A DNA stretch of 64,000 nt from OLB7 sp966250335 (GCA_966250335.1 CBINGZ010000020.1:1-64000), one strand, 5' to 3'; counted from the stretch's first letter, positions 1 to 9,557 are shown. Numbers and translations: made by a program. The notes: generated from the letters alone by a model not told the origin.

Positions 1-2400
1 GACGCATGACGGCCGCCGGGAACGTGACGATCAGCGGTGTGACCCCGGGCGGATCGGCTGGAGGCGATCTGAACGGAACATATCCGAATCCGAGTGTTGC
101 CCGCATCCGGGGAACGGAGGTGTCGACGAGCGCTCCCGAGGCCGACGGACAGATGCTCCGCTACAACTCGACGATGGAACAGTGGGAGCCCTCGACCGAC
201 GGGTCGACGCTCACCAACCTCAACGCGACGAACATCATGACGGGAACGGTGGCGGATGCTCGTCTGTCGTCGAACGTGACGGTACAGGGGAACACGTTCA
301 ACGGATCGAACCAGCTGGTGAAGCTGGATGGAACGACGCGCCTTCCCGCCGTCAGCGGCGAGCAGGTGACGAATCTGAATGCGGCGAATATCACGACAGG
401 GACGCTGGCCGATGCGCGTCTGGCCAGCACCGGCGTGACCGCCGGCAGCTACGGCAGCGCAACGCAGATCGGCACCTTCACCGTCGATGCGAAGGGACGC
501 ATGACGGCCGCCGGGAACGTGACGATCAGCGGTGTGGCCCCGGGCGGATCGGCCGGAGGTGATCTCACCGGAACATATCCGAATCCGAGTGTTGCCCGCA
601 TCCGGGGGACGGAGGTGTCGACGAGCGCTCCCGAGGCCAACGGACAGATGCTCCGCTACAACTCGACGATGGAGCAGTGGGAGCCGTCGACCGACGGATC
701 GGCATTGACCAATCTGAACGCCGCCAATCTGACCGGAACCCTGCCGGAGATCAGCGGCGCCAACCTCGCGAACATCAACGCGACGAACATCACGTCGGGA
801 ACGCTGGCCGACGCCCGCCTCTCGAACACCGGCGTAACCGCCGGCAGCTACGGCAGCGCAACGCAGATCGGCACCTTCACCGTCGACGCAAAGGGACGCA
901 TGACGGCCGCCGGCAACGTGACGATCAGCGGCGTAACGCCGGGCGGATCGGCCGGAGGCGATCTGAACGGAACATATCCGAATCCGAGTGTTGCGCGCAT
1001 TCAGGGAACGGGCGTTTCCGCCACCGCTCCGACGACGAGCGGACAGATGCTCCGCTACAACTCGACGATGGAACGCTGGGAGCCGTCGACCGACGGATCG
1101 GCGCTGGCCGGCCTGAACGCAACGAATATCGGAACGGGCATACTCGCCGACGCTCGCCTCTCGAACACCGGCGTGACCGCCGGCAGCTACGGCAGCGCAA
1201 CGCAGATCAGCACCTTCACCGTCGATGCGAAGGGACGTCTGACGGCCGCCGGGAACGTGACGATCAGCGGTGTGGCCCCGGGCGGAACGGCCGGAGGTGA
1301 TCTCGCCGGAACATATCCGAATCCGACTGTTGCCCGCATCCAGGGAACGAACGTCTCCTCCAGCGCTCCGACGACGACCGGTCAGATGCTTCGCTACAAT
1401 GTGACGACGAACCGCTGGGAACCGTCGACCGATGGATCGGGACTGACCAACATCAATTCCTCGGCTCTCACGGGGGCGCTTCCGGCGCTCAACGGCTCGG
1501 CCGTCACGAACATCAACGCAACCAATATCACGACCGGCACGCTTGCCGATGCTCGTCTGTCGTCGAACGTGACGCTTCAGGGGAACACCTTCAACGGAGG
1601 GAACCAGCTGGTGAAGCTCGACGGAACGACGCGCCTTCCCGCCGTCAGCGGCGAACAGCTGACGAACCTGAACGCGGCGAACATCACGACCGGAACGCTC
1701 GCCGACGCCCGTCTGTTGAGCACCGGAGTCGCCGCCGGCTCGTACGGCAGCGCCCTGCAGGTGGCGACCTTCACGGTCGACGCGAAAGGACGTCTGACGG
1801 CCGCCGGGAACGTGACGATCAGCGGCGTCGTGCCCGGCGGGACAGCCGGCGGCGATCTTGGGGGATCATATCCGACTCCGAACGTTGTCGGACTCAGAGG
1901 CCGCGCCCTGGCGGTGACGGCTCCGACCAGCGGACAGGTGCTGAAGTGGAACGGCAGCGAGTGGGAGCCCTCGACCGATAACGCCGGAAGCGGTGTCTCC
2001 TCCGTCGGCCTCTCGATGCCTTCGATCTTCAGCGTCACCGGCAGCCCGGTGACGGCCTCCGGCACATTGACCGCGACCCTCGCCACTCAGACGCAGAATC
2101 GGGTGTTCGCCGCGCCGAACGGGACGACCGGAACGCCGACGTTCCGTGCCCTGGTGGCGGCGGATCTGCCGAACGCCGCCGGCGATGTCTCCGGCGCCTA
2201 CGGCAGCCTCGCCCTTGTAACGACCGGAGTCACCGCCGCCGGCTACGGCAGCGCAACACAGGTCGGAACCTTCACGGTCGACGCGAAGGGACGTCTGACG
2301 GCGGCCGGCAATGTGACGATCAGCGGCGTCGCGCCGGGGGGATCAGCGGGAGGCGATCTGAGCGGAACATATCCGAATCCGACAGTGGCAAAGCTGCGCG
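1..2400 (+). repeat. Tandem in-frame coding repeats
   Basis: At least six copies of a unit of roughly 110-185 codons lie in tandem inside the fibre-like gene. The core FTVDAKGR-TAAGNVTISG is encoded around positions 1-40, 470-530, 870-930, 1210-1270, 1765-1825 and 2270-2330. The first four copies are nearly identical at DNA level over long stretches; the last two have drifted. Confidence 0.85.
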
Positions 2401-3314
2401 GCAAGGATCTGAACGCCTCGCTCGCCTCGCTGAGCGCGGCGGACAACGGCAAGGTGCTCGCCTACGACAACACGAACGGCTGGCAGGCGGTGACCTCGTC
2501 GTCGTTCACGCTTCCGTACGTCGGGTCGGCCAGCTCCTCGCCGGCGGCTCTGCTCGACCTGAGGAACACCGGCGTGAGCGGTGCGGGCCTCCGCATGCGG
2601 TCGCAGAACACGTCGTCGGCGGTGACGTCGGGCGTTGCGATCGATGCCGAGAGCAACACGGCAAGCGCCGTGCGGGCGCGCAACAACGGAGCGGCGGCGA
2701 CCCTCGATATCGCCAACAGCGGAGCCGGAAGCGTCATGCTCGCCTCGGCGAGCGCCGACGCGGCCACCGGGAGCGTGGTCCGGATCGACAAGTCGGGGAC
2801 CTCCACCGGGACGGGGGGAGCCGGTCTGCAGGTCAACATGAACGGCTATGCGACAGGAACCGGAATCGAGGTGATTATGTCGGATGATGCCGAAGTGGCG
2901 GAGAAGGGGGTCGGCGTCGACATCGACATGCAGGATGCGACGACGACGAACGAGGCGCTCAGGGTCAATCACGACGGAACGGGTGGGACGGCTCCGGCCC
3001 TGACGATCGAGCGCGGCTCGTTCGCCTATTCGCTTACCTCGCATTCGGTTGCATCCAGCTTCACCCTCAGCCCCTACTTCACGGTGCAGGAGGTGAACAA
3101 CACCAGCGACGACGGTTCCATCGAGGCGGCGCTTCCCGATGCTTCCGACGTCGCCCCCGGCACGGTCATCATCATCGTCAACACGTCGACCCCGGCCGAT
3201 ACGGTCATCGTGACCGGCGGTGAGGGAGGCTCACGCTTCCTCTACTCGGTCGGCGAGACCGCGACCTTCGTGCGCGGATCGACCTCCAGATGGTACATGA
3301 CCGGCAAGGAATAG
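1..3314 (+). CDS. Fibre-like tandem-repeat protein, 5' end missing
   Basis: The reading frame is open from the first base, so the true start lies outside the window; about 1,100 residues are visible. Roughly residues 1-780 consist of a repeated unit with the recognisable segments FTVDAKGR, AAGNVTISGV, GGDLxGTYPNP and GQMLRYN, the kind of repeat found in phage tail-fibre-like and extracellular proteins of Bacteroidota. The last 280 residues are different, rich in Ser, Thr, Ala and Gly, and look like a beta-rich head. There are almost no cysteines. No T9SS sorting domain is visible at the C-terminus, which ends WYMTGKE. A surface or secreted filament is the likely role, but binding partner and export route are unknown. 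It is followed by a good terminator and faces a convergent gene. Confidence 0.7.
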   Translation, partial: RMTAAGNVTISGVTPGGSAGGDLNGTYPNPSVARIRGTEVSTSAPEADGQMLRYNSTMEQWEPSTDGSTLTNLNATNIMTGTVADARLSSNVTVQGNTFNGSNQLVKLDGTTRLPAVSGEQVTNLNAANITTGTLADARLASTGVTAGSYGSATQIGTFTVDAKGRMTAAGNVTISGVAPGGSAGGDLTGTYPNPSVARIRGTEVSTSAPEANGQMLRYNSTMEQWEPSTDGSALTNLNAANLTGTLPEISGANLANINATNITSGTLADARLSNTGVTAGSYGSATQIGTFTVDAKGRMTAAGNVTISGVTPGGSAGGDLNGTYPNPSVARIQGTGVSATAPTTSGQMLRYNSTMERWEPSTDGSALAGLNATNIGTGILADARLSNTGVTAGSYGSATQISTFTVDAKGRLTAAGNVTISGVAPGGTAGGDLAGTYPNPTVARIQGTNVSSSAPTTTGQMLRYNVTTNRWEPSTDGSGLTNINSSALTGALPALNGSAVTNINATNITTGTLADARLSSNVTLQGNTFNGGNQLVKLDGTTRLPAVSGEQLTNLNAANITTGTLADARLLSTGVAAGSYGSALQVATFTVDAKGRLTAAGNVTISGVVPGGTAGGDLGGSYPTPNVVGLRGRALAVTAPTSGQVLKWNGSEWEPSTDNAGSGVSSVGLSMPSIFSVTGSPVTASGTLTATLATQTQNRVFAAPNGTTGTPTFRALVAADLPNAAGDVSGAYGSLALVTTGVTAAGYGSATQVGTFTVDAKGRLTAAGNVTISGVAPGGSAGGDLSGTYPNPTVAKLRGKDLNASLASLSAADNGKVLAYDNTNGWQAVTSSSFTLPYVGSASSSPAALLDLRNTGVSGAGLRMRSQNTSSAVTSGVAIDAESNTASAVRARNNGAAATLDIANSGAGSVMLASASADAATGSVVRIDKSGTSTGTGGAGLQVNMNGYATGTGIEVIMSDDAEVAEKGVGVDIDMQDATTTNEALRVNHDGTGGTAPALTIERGSFAYSLTSHSVASSFTLSPYFTVQEVNNTSDDGSIEAALPDASDVAPGTVIIIVNTSTPADTVIVTGGEGGSRFLYSVGETATFVRGSTSRWYMTGKE

Positions 3315-3337
3315 GATTTCAACGGCCCTGCTACGAC

Positions 3338-3374
3338 AAAGGGGTGGGAGCTCTCCGGCTTCCACCCCTTTTTT
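3338..3374. terminator. Rho-independent terminator, probably bidirectional
   Basis: An inverted repeat pairs AGGGGTGGGA (3340-3349) with TCCACCCCTT (3361-3370), followed by six T on the plus strand and preceded by A residues. It sits between two convergent genes. Confidence 0.8.
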
Positions 3375-3389
3375 ACTGATGCGATATTT

Positions 3390-3884
3390 CTACATCTTCT
3401 TCTGACTTTTCAGAAACAACGGCAGCAGCCACCACACCGACCCGATCATCAGCCCCATGAAGATCGCGGCGTACATCGCCCAGACCTTCCCCATCACCTC
3501 GGAGACCACGAGCTGTGACGCCAGTGTCAGCGCCACGGAGAGAGGGACCAGCCCGACGATCATCATCCGCGTGGCGAAGACCTTGAATCTGACACGATCC
3601 ATCAGCGGCCGCTGAAGGCGGTGATGAACCGCCGGGGCGCTGAAGAGGATAAGACTGAAAAGGGCGCAGACGAACGTGGTGAAGTAGACGGCCTTCTCCG
3701 CCTGGTCGATCTTGCTGAATCCCTCCGAGAACGGCAGGATGATCAGAAAGGCGGTCAGCACCTGCGTCCCCTGCAGCAGGATACGAAGCTCCTGCAGCAT
3801 GTCCGCCAGATCGTTCTTATCCTCCGCGCTCTCTTGATTGCCGGTCTGTTCGGGTATATCGTTCTCTGCCGCCATGTTGCTCAT
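3390..3884 (-). CDS. DUF6328-like four-helix membrane protein
   Basis: A 164-residue protein with a polar N-terminus and four hydrophobic stretches (about residues 40-55, 65-88, 105-128 and 135-160), ending KSQKKM. The segment LRILLQGTQVLTAF followed by FTTFVCALFSL matches my memory of the DUF6328 family, integral membrane proteins of unknown function. I chose the ATG at 3884; upstream extension would need a TTG, and a second ATG at 3875 is also possible because neither has a clear ribosome binding site. The gene is convergent with the fibre-like gene and lies downstream of the PorV-like gene. Confidence 0.6.
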   Translation of the reverse strand: MSNMAAENDIPEQTGNQESAEDKNDLADMLQELRILLQGTQVLTAFLIILPFSEGFSKIDQAEKAVYFTTFVCALFSLILFSAPAVHHRLQRPLMDRVRFKVFATRMMIVGLVPLSVALTLASQLVVSEVMGKVWAMYAAIFMGLMIGSVWWLLPLFLKSQKKM

Positions 3885-3975
3885 AGGGTTGAATGGTCGG
3901 GAGGGATCTCCCGGGAGATGCGCCCGCTCACCGAGGGCACAATCCTGCAAACCATGCGAACCCGTCGGGGATTCC

Positions 3976-5031
3976 CTAGAGCGGTCGGGTGTACCTCAGA
4001 CTGAACCCGAACACATGGGAGTTGCCGGCGGAATAGATCGCGCTGTTCAACGGTTCCACTCCGTAGTCGAACCCGACGGAGAGAGGAAGATCCGACCCCA
4101 GGCGCTTCATCGGAACGTTGACTCCCAGACCGTACCGTAGCGTCGGCGTTCCCTCCTCGGCATAAATATCGGAGAACATTTGAATCGTCGTCCCCAGACG
4201 CACAGTGAGCAGCTCGAGCACGGTGGCCTCAAAGCCGAGGCCGGCCACATCCGCCCCGTTGTCGCTGTAAGGGTTCAGCAGGTGGCGGTACTCGGCCGAT
4301 GCCATCGCCCGCACGCCGTTCTCTCCGGTTCCGAACGACATCCCGTAGGAGGCTCCGGCACGAAACCAGTGCCGGATCTCATCCGAATACATCGTGCCGT
4401 AGCGGATCTTCCCTCCAATATTGGTTACCGACGCGCCGATCCGGAGCGTGTCGTGCCCTTCCTTGTCGTCGGCAAGACCTGAGGCTGTAAATATCGCACC
4501 GAGATCGAACCACGTTCCATCCCCCCGTAGTCCCCTGCTACTTGAATCCGGGGAGACCGACGTCGTGTTGTCTTCATACCATTTGACGGTTCCGCCGAGT
4601 GTTATCGGTCCGATCTCCGGCGAGGCATAGGTGAACGACGCCATCTGCTCGTAGGAAGTGAATGTGGATCCCATGGCGCCGTTCTCGAATGTCTGCTGGT
4701 ATGTCCCCAGATCGAACTTGTTGAATCGTACGGCGAACGTTCCGACGGGGGTGCCCGCCCAGACGCCGAGCATGAAATGATTCATCGTCTGATGGAAGAT
4801 CGGGAGCGTTCTGTTCCCCCAGAGAATCCCCGCGCCGACCGCTCCTCCCTGAGCGGCGGGGTTGCTCTGCCATGCGGCGGGATCGCCCCCGTGCGCCACG
4901 CCGTTCCCGGCAAGCGCCGTTCCCCGCGGGTCGACGGAGGTATAGAGAGGTGAGCCGACCTGGGCGGATGCGGCCGCGGGCAGAAGGAGCGATGCGAGGG
5001 GAAGAAGCAGGAAGCGGGAGAATCTCGGCAT
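3976..5031 (-). CDS. PorV/UPF0164-like outer-membrane beta-barrel protein
   Basis: A 351-residue protein with a Sec signal peptide (about residues 1-23, ending ASAQ). The mature start, with DPRGTALAGNGVA and DPAAWQSNPA, is the usual opening of PorV/PorQ/UPF0164 family barrels, and alternating beta-strand segments continue to an aromatic-rich end (FGFSLRYTRPL). PorV-type proteins act as outer-membrane shuttles for type IX secretion; family membership fits the T9SS cargo encoded nearby, but a general OmpP1-like porin is possible. The ATG at 5031 was chosen because the signal peptide begins there and a TTTG/TACCATTG promoter lies just upstream. Confidence 0.65.
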   Translation of the reverse strand: MPRFSRFLLLPLASLLLPAAASAQVGSPLYTSVDPRGTALAGNGVAHGGDPAAWQSNPAAQGGAVGAGILWGNRTLPIFHQTMNHFMLGVWAGTPVGTFAVRFNKFDLGTYQQTFENGAMGSTFTSYEQMASFTYASPEIGPITLGGTVKWYEDNTTSVSPDSSSRGLRGDGTWFDLGAIFTASGLADDKEGHDTLRIGASVTNIGGKIRYGTMYSDEIRHWFRAGASYGMSFGTGENGVRAMASAEYRHLLNPYSDNGADVAGLGFEATVLELLTVRLGTTIQMFSDIYAEEGTPTLRYGLGVNVPMKRLGSDLPLSVGFDYGVEPLNSAIYSAGNSHVFGFSLRYTRPL

Positions 5032-5067
5032 GGATCTGTCGGGCTGGTTGAAGGGAGAGGATCGACT

Positions 5068-5099
5068 CAATGGTACGATGCTCTTCTCAACAGCGCAAA
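5068..5099 (-). promoter_or_regulatory. Bacteroidota-type promoter for the PorV-like gene
   Basis: On the minus strand TTTG (5099-5096) is followed after exactly 20 bases by TACCATTG (5075-5068), one mismatch from TAnnTTTG. Predicted transcription start is about 30 bases upstream of the ATG at 5031. Confidence 0.5.
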
Positions 5100-5209
5100 T
5101 CCAAAAATCGGTATCGAGGGGATGCGGATCTCCTCCCTGGCGGTCATCGGCGGCTACCTCTACGCGGGCACCAGGCGATACGGGATCATGCGACGGAAAC
5201 TGTAGGGGA

Positions 5210-5686
5210 TCATCCCCCGGCGATCTGCGATCCGAGCGCCGTCTCCAGCGCCTGTTTCGTCGTCGGGTCGTCGCCGACGTACAGCACCAGCACCTTGTCC
5301 GTGCGATAGTAATGCGGCGTTCCCTGGAACGCGGGGGCTCCCTGCGGAGACTTCGGCGTGCCGTCCGGGTTGATGCCGTCGGCCGTGGCGTCGGTATCCT
5401 CCTGCGAATCGAACTCGTAGATCTCGACCTGCTGCTCGTTGACCGTCAGGGTCTTCCCCTTGACCGGGATGAAGGGGCGTTCCGCCGTGCCGATCACGCG
5501 GACCTTGTTGCCGGAGGCGCGAAGGATATTGACGATGCCGAACGAGGGGCTGGAGGGTTCGATCTCCATCTCCGGCGTTCCCTCCACCGACTTCCCTTCC
5601 TCATCCAGGCGCGGAGTGTCGTCGGAGCACGATACGATACAAAGGGCGAGCAGCGTCGTTGCCGCAAGCATGCGTGGAATCTTCAT
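5210..5686 (-). CDS. Small secreted lipoprotein, unknown function
   Basis: A 158-residue protein starting MKIPRMLAA. A hydrophobic signal ends in a lipobox-like IVSC with Cys at about residue 21, followed by an acidic linker, so it is probably a lipoprotein. Residues 45-158 read as a compact soluble domain with no motif I can name; HYYRTDKVLVLYVGDD and TKQALETALG are distinctive. The ATG at 5686 was preferred because the open frame upstream is proline- and arginine-rich and lacks a signal sequence. It lies upstream of the PorV-like gene on the same strand with about 180 bases between, which contain that gene's own promoter, so the two are probably separate units. Confidence 0.6.
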   Translation of the reverse strand: MKIPRMLAATTLLALCIVSCSDDTPRLDEEGKSVEGTPEMEIEPSSPSFGIVNILRASGNKVRVIGTAERPFIPVKGKTLTVNEQQVEIYEFDSQEDTDATADGINPDGTPKSPQGAPAFQGTPHYYRTDKVLVLYVGDDPTTKQALETALGSQIAGG

Positions 5687-5810
5687 GATATCTGTGCAGA
5701 GTGTATTGATACCGGTGTCGGGCTCGAACGCTTGATCGCTCGTTCGATCTCGGCATAAGATAGTGAATGCGTTCGTCCGGCAGGAGGGAGTTGAGAGGTG
5801 TAAAAATGCG

Positions 5811-5842
5811 ATGGGGCCTGGAGGTTCTCCTCCAGGCCCCAT
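5811..5842 (-). terminator. Perfect 14-bp hairpin terminator
   Basis: ATGGGGCCTGGAGG (5811-5824) and its exact reverse complement (5829-5842) flank a four-base loop. On the minus strand it follows the T9SS gene stop and is followed by a short T run, so it should end that transcript. Confidence 0.8.
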
Positions 5843-5861
5843 GCCCCCTATAAGCGCGTGA

Positions 5862-7502
5862 TTATCGCGTTACGACAATGCTCTTCGTCAGCCTGCCGTG
5901 CGACGTCTGCGCTTCAATATGATAGACGCCCGAGGCGAGACCCTCGACCGACACCGACACGCTGCCGATACGATCCACATTCCGCTCGATGACGATCTCT
6001 CCCTGAGTGTTTCGGATAACGATCCGCCGAATCTCCGCGGAGGGATCCTTCGTCCCGATCGTCACCGACGAGATCGCCGGGTTCGGGGATGCGGTCATTC
6101 CATCCGTGGCTCCGGTCGAGATATTCTCCTCGACACCCGATACTCCCGACACCACGAACGTCACGCTGTCGCTCGGCAGAAGCACGGAACCGTCGCCGGC
6201 GTTGATGATCGTTGCCTCCACCTCGTGGAAGATCCTGTGTCCCTTGCTCCCCCCGGCATTGAAGGTGCTTCCCTTCTTGAGATAGACGACACAGCTGTCG
6301 CCGAGAGCCGTGACTGTTCCCGCTTCGATCGAGTAGGTGTTCCCTGTGCCGAGAGCCGTGAGTTCGCCCCCTTCCCTGACCCAGAACTCCGCGTTGGACT
6401 CATCGGCCGTCGTCGGCTTGAGCACGGAGTGGGCCTGCGGGGGGATCTCCTTGATATATCGTGCCAGGGAGGGGCAGCCTCCCGGAGGGGCCTTCCTGTA
6501 GTCGAAGGTGAGCGATGGGACCTCGATCCTGCGGAGCCTCTCTTCCATGCCATCGACAACATGGATCGATGCGCCCGGCTCATACACGATCGTTCCATAG
6601 TCGACATATCCATTCTGCAGGGTGAGCGAGGCGCCGCTCTTGAGATAGACGATCCCTTCAAGCCGCTCCACGACGAGGTTCCCTCCTCTCTCAACCAGTA
6701 CCGACAGGCGGTCCTGCATTGCCAGGATCGGCATCCTGAAGGTTCCGCCGGGACAGACCCACACGGAACCACGGAAGTTCTGTGCCCATTGGTGTGTCGG
6801 CGTCACATCGGTTTGAACGATGAAGTCGGCGGGTCCGACTGCCGGGTTCAGGGAGGATACATTGACATCGAACGTGGTCGTCGCGCTGCAGCCGGCCGCG
6901 GTCGTCACCCTCAGCATCACCTTCTTGCTGCCGGGCGTTGCATACGTGACGGCGGCGGGTGCGGCATCCGTGGAGGTCGCCGGAGCAGCGCCGGCTCCGA
7001 AATTCCACAGATAGCTTGCCCCTGCAGGAATGTTTGTACCCGATCTAAGGGCAAACGTGGTCGGGTCCCCGACCATCACGACTCTACGTCCGTTCCCTTC
7101 GCTCTTGATCCTGGCTCTTTCGATTTCAATGCTCGGGATCGAGCCGATCGTGATATTGGTTCCGTTGTCCGTGCCGGTGACCGGCGGGTTGCTCCCGATC
7201 ACGCGGAAGCGATAGCCCGTTCCGTTCAGATGGTTCGGAACGGTTACGGTGATCGATCCCGAGGTCGTCGACGAGATCGAGCCGAGATTGTTCACCGCCG
7301 TTCCGAACCCGCCGGAGGGATCGGAGAGCTGAAGGATGAAGGCGTTTCCGGGGACGAATGCTCCTTTCGCCGTATAGTTCACGGTGACGGATGATCCTCC
7401 GCAGATCACTTTCGATGAGACGGCGCCGGTCGTGATGGTCTGCGCTGCAAGGGGGAGCGAGAATGCCAGCAGGCCGGCGGCAGAAAGAACAAGGCGCTTC
7501 AT
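5862..7502 (-). CDS. T9SS-exported PKD-domain protein (paralogue A)
   Basis: A 546-residue secreted protein starting MKRLVLSAAG with a Sec signal ending about residue 20 (PLAAQ). The N-terminal third has an Ig-like repeat, then a PKD-like domain (SYLWNFGAG ... VTYATPGSKKVMLRV) at about residues 170-225, a beta-helix-like middle region (VYLKSGASLTLQNG), and a C-terminal Por sorting domain beginning ASPNPAISSVTIG and ending KSIVVTR. The sorting domain directs secretion and anchoring by type IX secretion. The start has a good CAGGAG ribosome binding site. It is a clear tandem paralogue of the gene at 7731-9335, sharing signal peptide, PKD domain and nearly identical C-terminal 200 residues. Its target or ligand is unknown. 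Confidence 0.8.
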   Translation of the reverse strand: MKRLVLSAAGLLAFSLPLAAQTITTGAVSSKVICGGSSVTVNYTAKGAFVPGNAFILQLSDPSGGFGTAVNNLGSISSTTSGSITVTVPNHLNGTGYRFRVIGSNPPVTGTDNGTNITIGSIPSIEIERARIKSEGNGRRVVMVGDPTTFALRSGTNIPAGASYLWNFGAGAAPATSTDAAPAAVTYATPGSKKVMLRVTTAAGCSATTTFDVNVSSLNPAVGPADFIVQTDVTPTHQWAQNFRGSVWVCPGGTFRMPILAMQDRLSVLVERGGNLVVERLEGIVYLKSGASLTLQNGYVDYGTIVYEPGASIHVVDGMEERLRRIEVPSLTFDYRKAPPGGCPSLARYIKEIPPQAHSVLKPTTADESNAEFWVREGGELTALGTGNTYSIEAGTVTALGDSCVVYLKKGSTFNAGGSKGHRIFHEVEATIINAGDGSVLLPSDSVTFVVSGVSGVEENISTGATDGMTASPNPAISSVTIGTKDPSAEIRRIVIRNTQGEIVIERNVDRIGSVSVSVEGLASGVYHIEAQTSHGRLTKSIVVTR

Positions 7503-7677
7503 GGGAACTCCTGTATGAATACGGTTCACAAATTGTGCGGGTGCAATGCAGTTCCCTTATGAAAGCACCGCGGGAAGCCGTAGTGTCACAGGAGCGGAAA
7601 GATTTTTGTGGGGTGTCTCACTTCGGAGCTTCAGTACATGGATGATGGCGCTCCCGGCATCATCCTCAGGAACGACA

Positions 7678-7712
7678 AGGGGAGGCGGATCGATAGATAT
7701 CCACCTCCCCTC
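7678..7712 (-). terminator. Terminator-like hairpin after paralogue B
   Basis: GGGGAGGCGGA and TCCACCTCCCC form an 11-bp stem with one mismatch, about 20 bases downstream of the stop at 7731. The T tract is weak and interrupted. Confidence 0.5.
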
Positions 7713-7730
7713 AGCCATATCGCCACTTGA

Positions 7731-9335
7731 TTATCGTGCCACGATGATGCTCTGCACCGTTCTCCCTCGCGACGTCTCGGCTTCGATATGATAGACGCCC
7801 GACGCAAGATCCTCGACCGATACCGATACGCTTCCGACACGATCGATATCCCGCTCGATAACGATCTCCCCCTGAATATTTCGGATAACGATGCGTTGAA
7901 TTTCCGTTGACGGATCTTTCATCCCGATCGTCACCGACGAGAACGCCGGGTTCGGCGATGCCGTCATCCCGTCAGCCGCCCCGGTCGAAATTATTTCATC
8001 GATACCCGATACTCCCGGCGGCACGAACGTCAGGCTGTCGCTCGGCAGCAGAACGGAGCCGTCACCGGCGTTGATGATCGTTGCTTCCACTTCATGGAAG
8101 ATCCTGTGCCCTTTGCTTCCTCCGGCATTGAAGGTCCCCCCTTTCTTGAGGTAGACGATACAACTGTCGCCGAGGGCGGTGACTGTTCCGGTTTCGATGG
8201 AGTAGGTGTTGCGACCGCCGAGGGCCGTGAGTTCGCCTCCATCCCTGATCCAGAATTCCGCATAGGAATCATCGGCTGTTGTGGGCTTGACCACGGAGTG
8301 GACATGTGAGGGAATTTTCTTGGTATATCGCGCCAGGGAAGGGCATCCTCCCGGCGGAGCGTTGGTGTAATCGAACGTGAGGGAGGGAACTTCGATCACG
8401 CGGACACTCCCATGATAGCTGTCCGAATAATGAATTGCCGCGCCCGGTTCATGTACTATCACCCCCGGCCACTCGCTGTCCCCGATAAAGATCATTGCTC
8501 CACTCTTCAGGTAGACAATGTCGCCGAAGTAATTCGAGATGACGCTTCCTCCTCGTTCCACGAGTATCGGTCGATAAAAACTCGCGCCATCCAGGAACGT
8601 CGCTCCGGGACAGACCCAGACGGAACCGCTGAAACGGGACCCTCCGGCATCACTTTCGGTTGCCGTATCGCTCTGGACGATGAAATCACCGGCCTTGACG
8701 GCGGGGCTGAGTCCGGCTGCTCCGGATTTCATTGTGCCGACCGAGGTGCAGCCGGCCGCATTGGTGACGGTCAGCGTCACGATTCTCTCCCCCGGCGTCG
8801 AGTAGGTGACGGGGCCGGGCTCCGCATCCTTCGAGATCGGCGGATTGGCGCCGCTCCCGAAATCCCATACATATTTCATCCCGTTCGGCGCGTTCGAGGC
8901 GAACCAGATCGAATCTCCGACCATGATCGTCGATCTGGCGCCATCCTTCCGTCCGACTGAAATCTCCGGTGTCGGGGCTATCATAATATCTGTTCCGTTG
9001 TCCGTGCCCGTGACCGGCGGGTTGCTCCCGATCACGCGGAAACGATATCCGCTCCCGTCGAGATTGTTCGGCACCTGTACGGTAATCGATCCGGATGTCG
9101 TTGCCGTGATCGACGTAAGGTTTCTGAACGAGGTACCGAACCCTCCGGACGCATCGGAGAGCTGCAGAGTGAACGCATTCCCCTGCACGAACGATCCGGT
9201 CGCCGTAAAATCAACGGTAACGGACGAGCCTCCGCACAATATGTTCGACGAGACTGCATCGGTCGTAATGGTCTGCGCCGCAAGCGGGAGCGATAATGTC
9301 AGAAAAACAGCAGTACAGAGAATAGAACGCCTCAT
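7731..9335 (-). CDS. T9SS-exported PKD-domain protein (paralogue B)
   Basis: A 534-residue secreted protein with the same plan as its downstream neighbour: signal peptide (MRRSILCTAV ... LAAQ), Ig-like region, PKD-like domain (YVWDFGSGANPP ... VTYSTPGERIVTL) at about 160-215, beta-helix-like strands, and a T9SS sorting domain (ASPNPAFSSVTIG to QSIIVAR). It has a GGAG ribosome binding site in a leader ('GGAGTTCCCATG') identical to that of paralogue A. The middle, about residues 215-310, is the most diverged part; the signal peptide and last third are the most alike. A hairpin separates the two genes, so they are probably transcribed separately. Function beyond surface exposure is unknown. Confidence 0.8.
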   Translation of the reverse strand: MRRSILCTAVFLTLSLPLAAQTITTDAVSSNILCGGSSVTVDFTATGSFVQGNAFTLQLSDASGGFGTSFRNLTSITATTSGSITVQVPNNLDGSGYRFRVIGSNPPVTGTDNGTDIMIAPTPEISVGRKDGARSTIMVGDSIWFASNAPNGMKYVWDFGSGANPPISKDAEPGPVTYSTPGERIVTLTVTNAAGCTSVGTMKSGAAGLSPAVKAGDFIVQSDTATESDAGGSRFSGSVWVCPGATFLDGASFYRPILVERGGSVISNYFGDIVYLKSGAMIFIGDSEWPGVIVHEPGAAIHYSDSYHGSVRVIEVPSLTFDYTNAPPGGCPSLARYTKKIPSHVHSVVKPTTADDSYAEFWIRDGGELTALGGRNTYSIETGTVTALGDSCIVYLKKGGTFNAGGSKGHRIFHEVEATIINAGDGSVLLPSDSLTFVPPGVSGIDEIISTGAADGMTASPNPAFSSVTIGMKDPSTEIQRIVIRNIQGEIVIERDIDRVGSVSVSVEDLASGVYHIEAETSRGRTVQSIIVAR

Positions 9336-9519
9336 GGGAACTCCACTATTATTCCTGTTTCGGATATATCGTTCGACGTTGTGAACGCATCCGGCGCGAC
9401 CGATTGTGCGAGCGCGATTCCGTGTGCGTATAAGAGGCGTGTCGAGGTGGGAATGTTACAGAAGGGGGAATATTCGCGACATGCTTCCTGATATTTATGT
9501 CACCGATCCGGAGGGAGAT

Positions 9520-9557
9520 AAAAAAGCCCGGATGGTGTCGACCATCCGGGCTTTTCG
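9520..9557 (-). terminator. Strong rho-independent terminator
   Basis: AAAAGCCCGGATGG (9522-9535) pairs perfectly with CCATCCGGGCTTTT (9542-9555) around a six-base loop. It ends the large minus-strand gene at 9573 and could also work on the plus strand. Confidence 0.85.

Noticed and set aside
1..2400. CRISPR-like array
   Set aside because: Repeats are long, in frame, unequal in spacing and encode a periodic protein; no short repeat/spacer pattern.
5108..5203. Plus-strand 27-codon frame reading MRISSLAVIGGYLYAG and ending in TAG
   Set aside because: It looks protein-like, but GAGGGG abuts the ATG with no proper spacing, and it lies antisense just upstream of the PorV-like promoter.
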